A stretch of DNA of 64,000 bases. Origin: an uncultured Flavobacteriales bacterium (GTDB lineage Bacteria > Bacteroidota > Bacteroidia > Flavobacteriales_D > Crocinitomicaceae). Position 1 is the first letter of the stretch; every line of letters begins with the position of its first letter. Below are positions 63,951-64,000 of this stretch, piece by piece. Both the position numbers and the translations under genes were made by a program. The notes below the pieces were generated by a model that worked only from the letters and a program-made list of their open reading frames with translations, made no database searches and was not told the DNA's origin. Location of the stretch: positions 62,001-126,000 of the forward strand of contig CAJQPA010000005.1 of NCBI GenBank assembly GCA_905480145.1, read 5' to 3'.

Positions 63951-64000
63951 AATATTGCATTCTTAGCCTAAAAATGATTGCAAAATAATTGTTGCGCTGA

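Noticed and set aside
63888-64000. Minus-strand peptide ending LTEAIEVNNLYFFEADK near the right edge
   Set aside because: It reads like protein but an in-frame TAA lies just upstream, so there is no open start. It could only be a frameshifted remnant, which I cannot support.

Overview
The window is an ordinary, gene-dense chromosomal segment of a Bacteroidota bacterium, most likely Flavobacteriales and perhaps near Crocinitomicaceae (the family placement is inference). The evidence is AT-rich DNA, TAnnTTTG-type -7 promoter boxes (rpoD, rpsO, dapB, fabI, fbaA, uvrD), a lipoprotein-type TamL, a long NusB, a very long LepB with an N-terminal membrane domain, leucine dehydrogenase, DUF3276 and DUF5683 proteins, and many small Sec-secreted barrel or lipoprotein genes. 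I see no rRNA, tRNA, insertion sequence, prophage, integrase or CRISPR array, and no gene-free stretch longer than about 215 bases.

Layout. 1-6.9 kb (minus): DUF1599, BT_3928-type DoxX protein, tpiA, prmA and a large secreted protein running off the left edge; folP diverges from this block. 7.7-14 kb: a PLP desulfhydrase-like enzyme, DUF5522, a PlsC-like acyltransferase, an unknown membrane-anchored protein, a BtuF-like protein without signal peptide coupled to cystathionine beta-synthase, and a Na+/Ca2+ antiporter with a 25-residue poly-Asp loop. 14.2-25.8 kb: FKBP lipoprotein, pnp, rpsO, accD, fbaA, uvrD, tamL and a SpoU methyltransferase. 25.9-34.2 kb (plus): an RprXY-like two-component system, Wzz-like and O-antigen-ligase-like proteins, and ftsK. 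34.2-36.9 kb: two barrel-like proteins, fabI and a small membrane protein. 36.9-46 kb (minus): an unbroken eight-gene run of an outer-membrane receptor, OsmC, beta-mannosidase, Tat-exported glycosylasparaginase, MltG, GNAT, an unknown protein and DapF. 46-64 kb: htrA, rpoD, long GAPDH, alkD, the leuDH-nusB-DUF1573-yajC operon, an ABC exporter, DUF3276, then parA-parB-DUF5683-dapB-lepB-wbqC and a secreted EEP-family protein.

The genes mostly serve central metabolism (TpiA, FbaA, GAPDH, AccD, FabI, FolP, DapB/DapF), RNA and DNA handling, and envelope biogenesis (TamL, LepB, YajC, MltG, Wzz and ligase, HtrA). I did not find a clearly new defence or mobile system. The best leads are the run joining N-glycan-core enzymes to cell-wall genes, the poly-Asp antiporter, the cytosolic BtuF-like/CBS pair, the duplicated DUF1599 protein beside folP, and a transcription terminator whose U-tract is antisense to the lysine-rich tail of a convergent gene.
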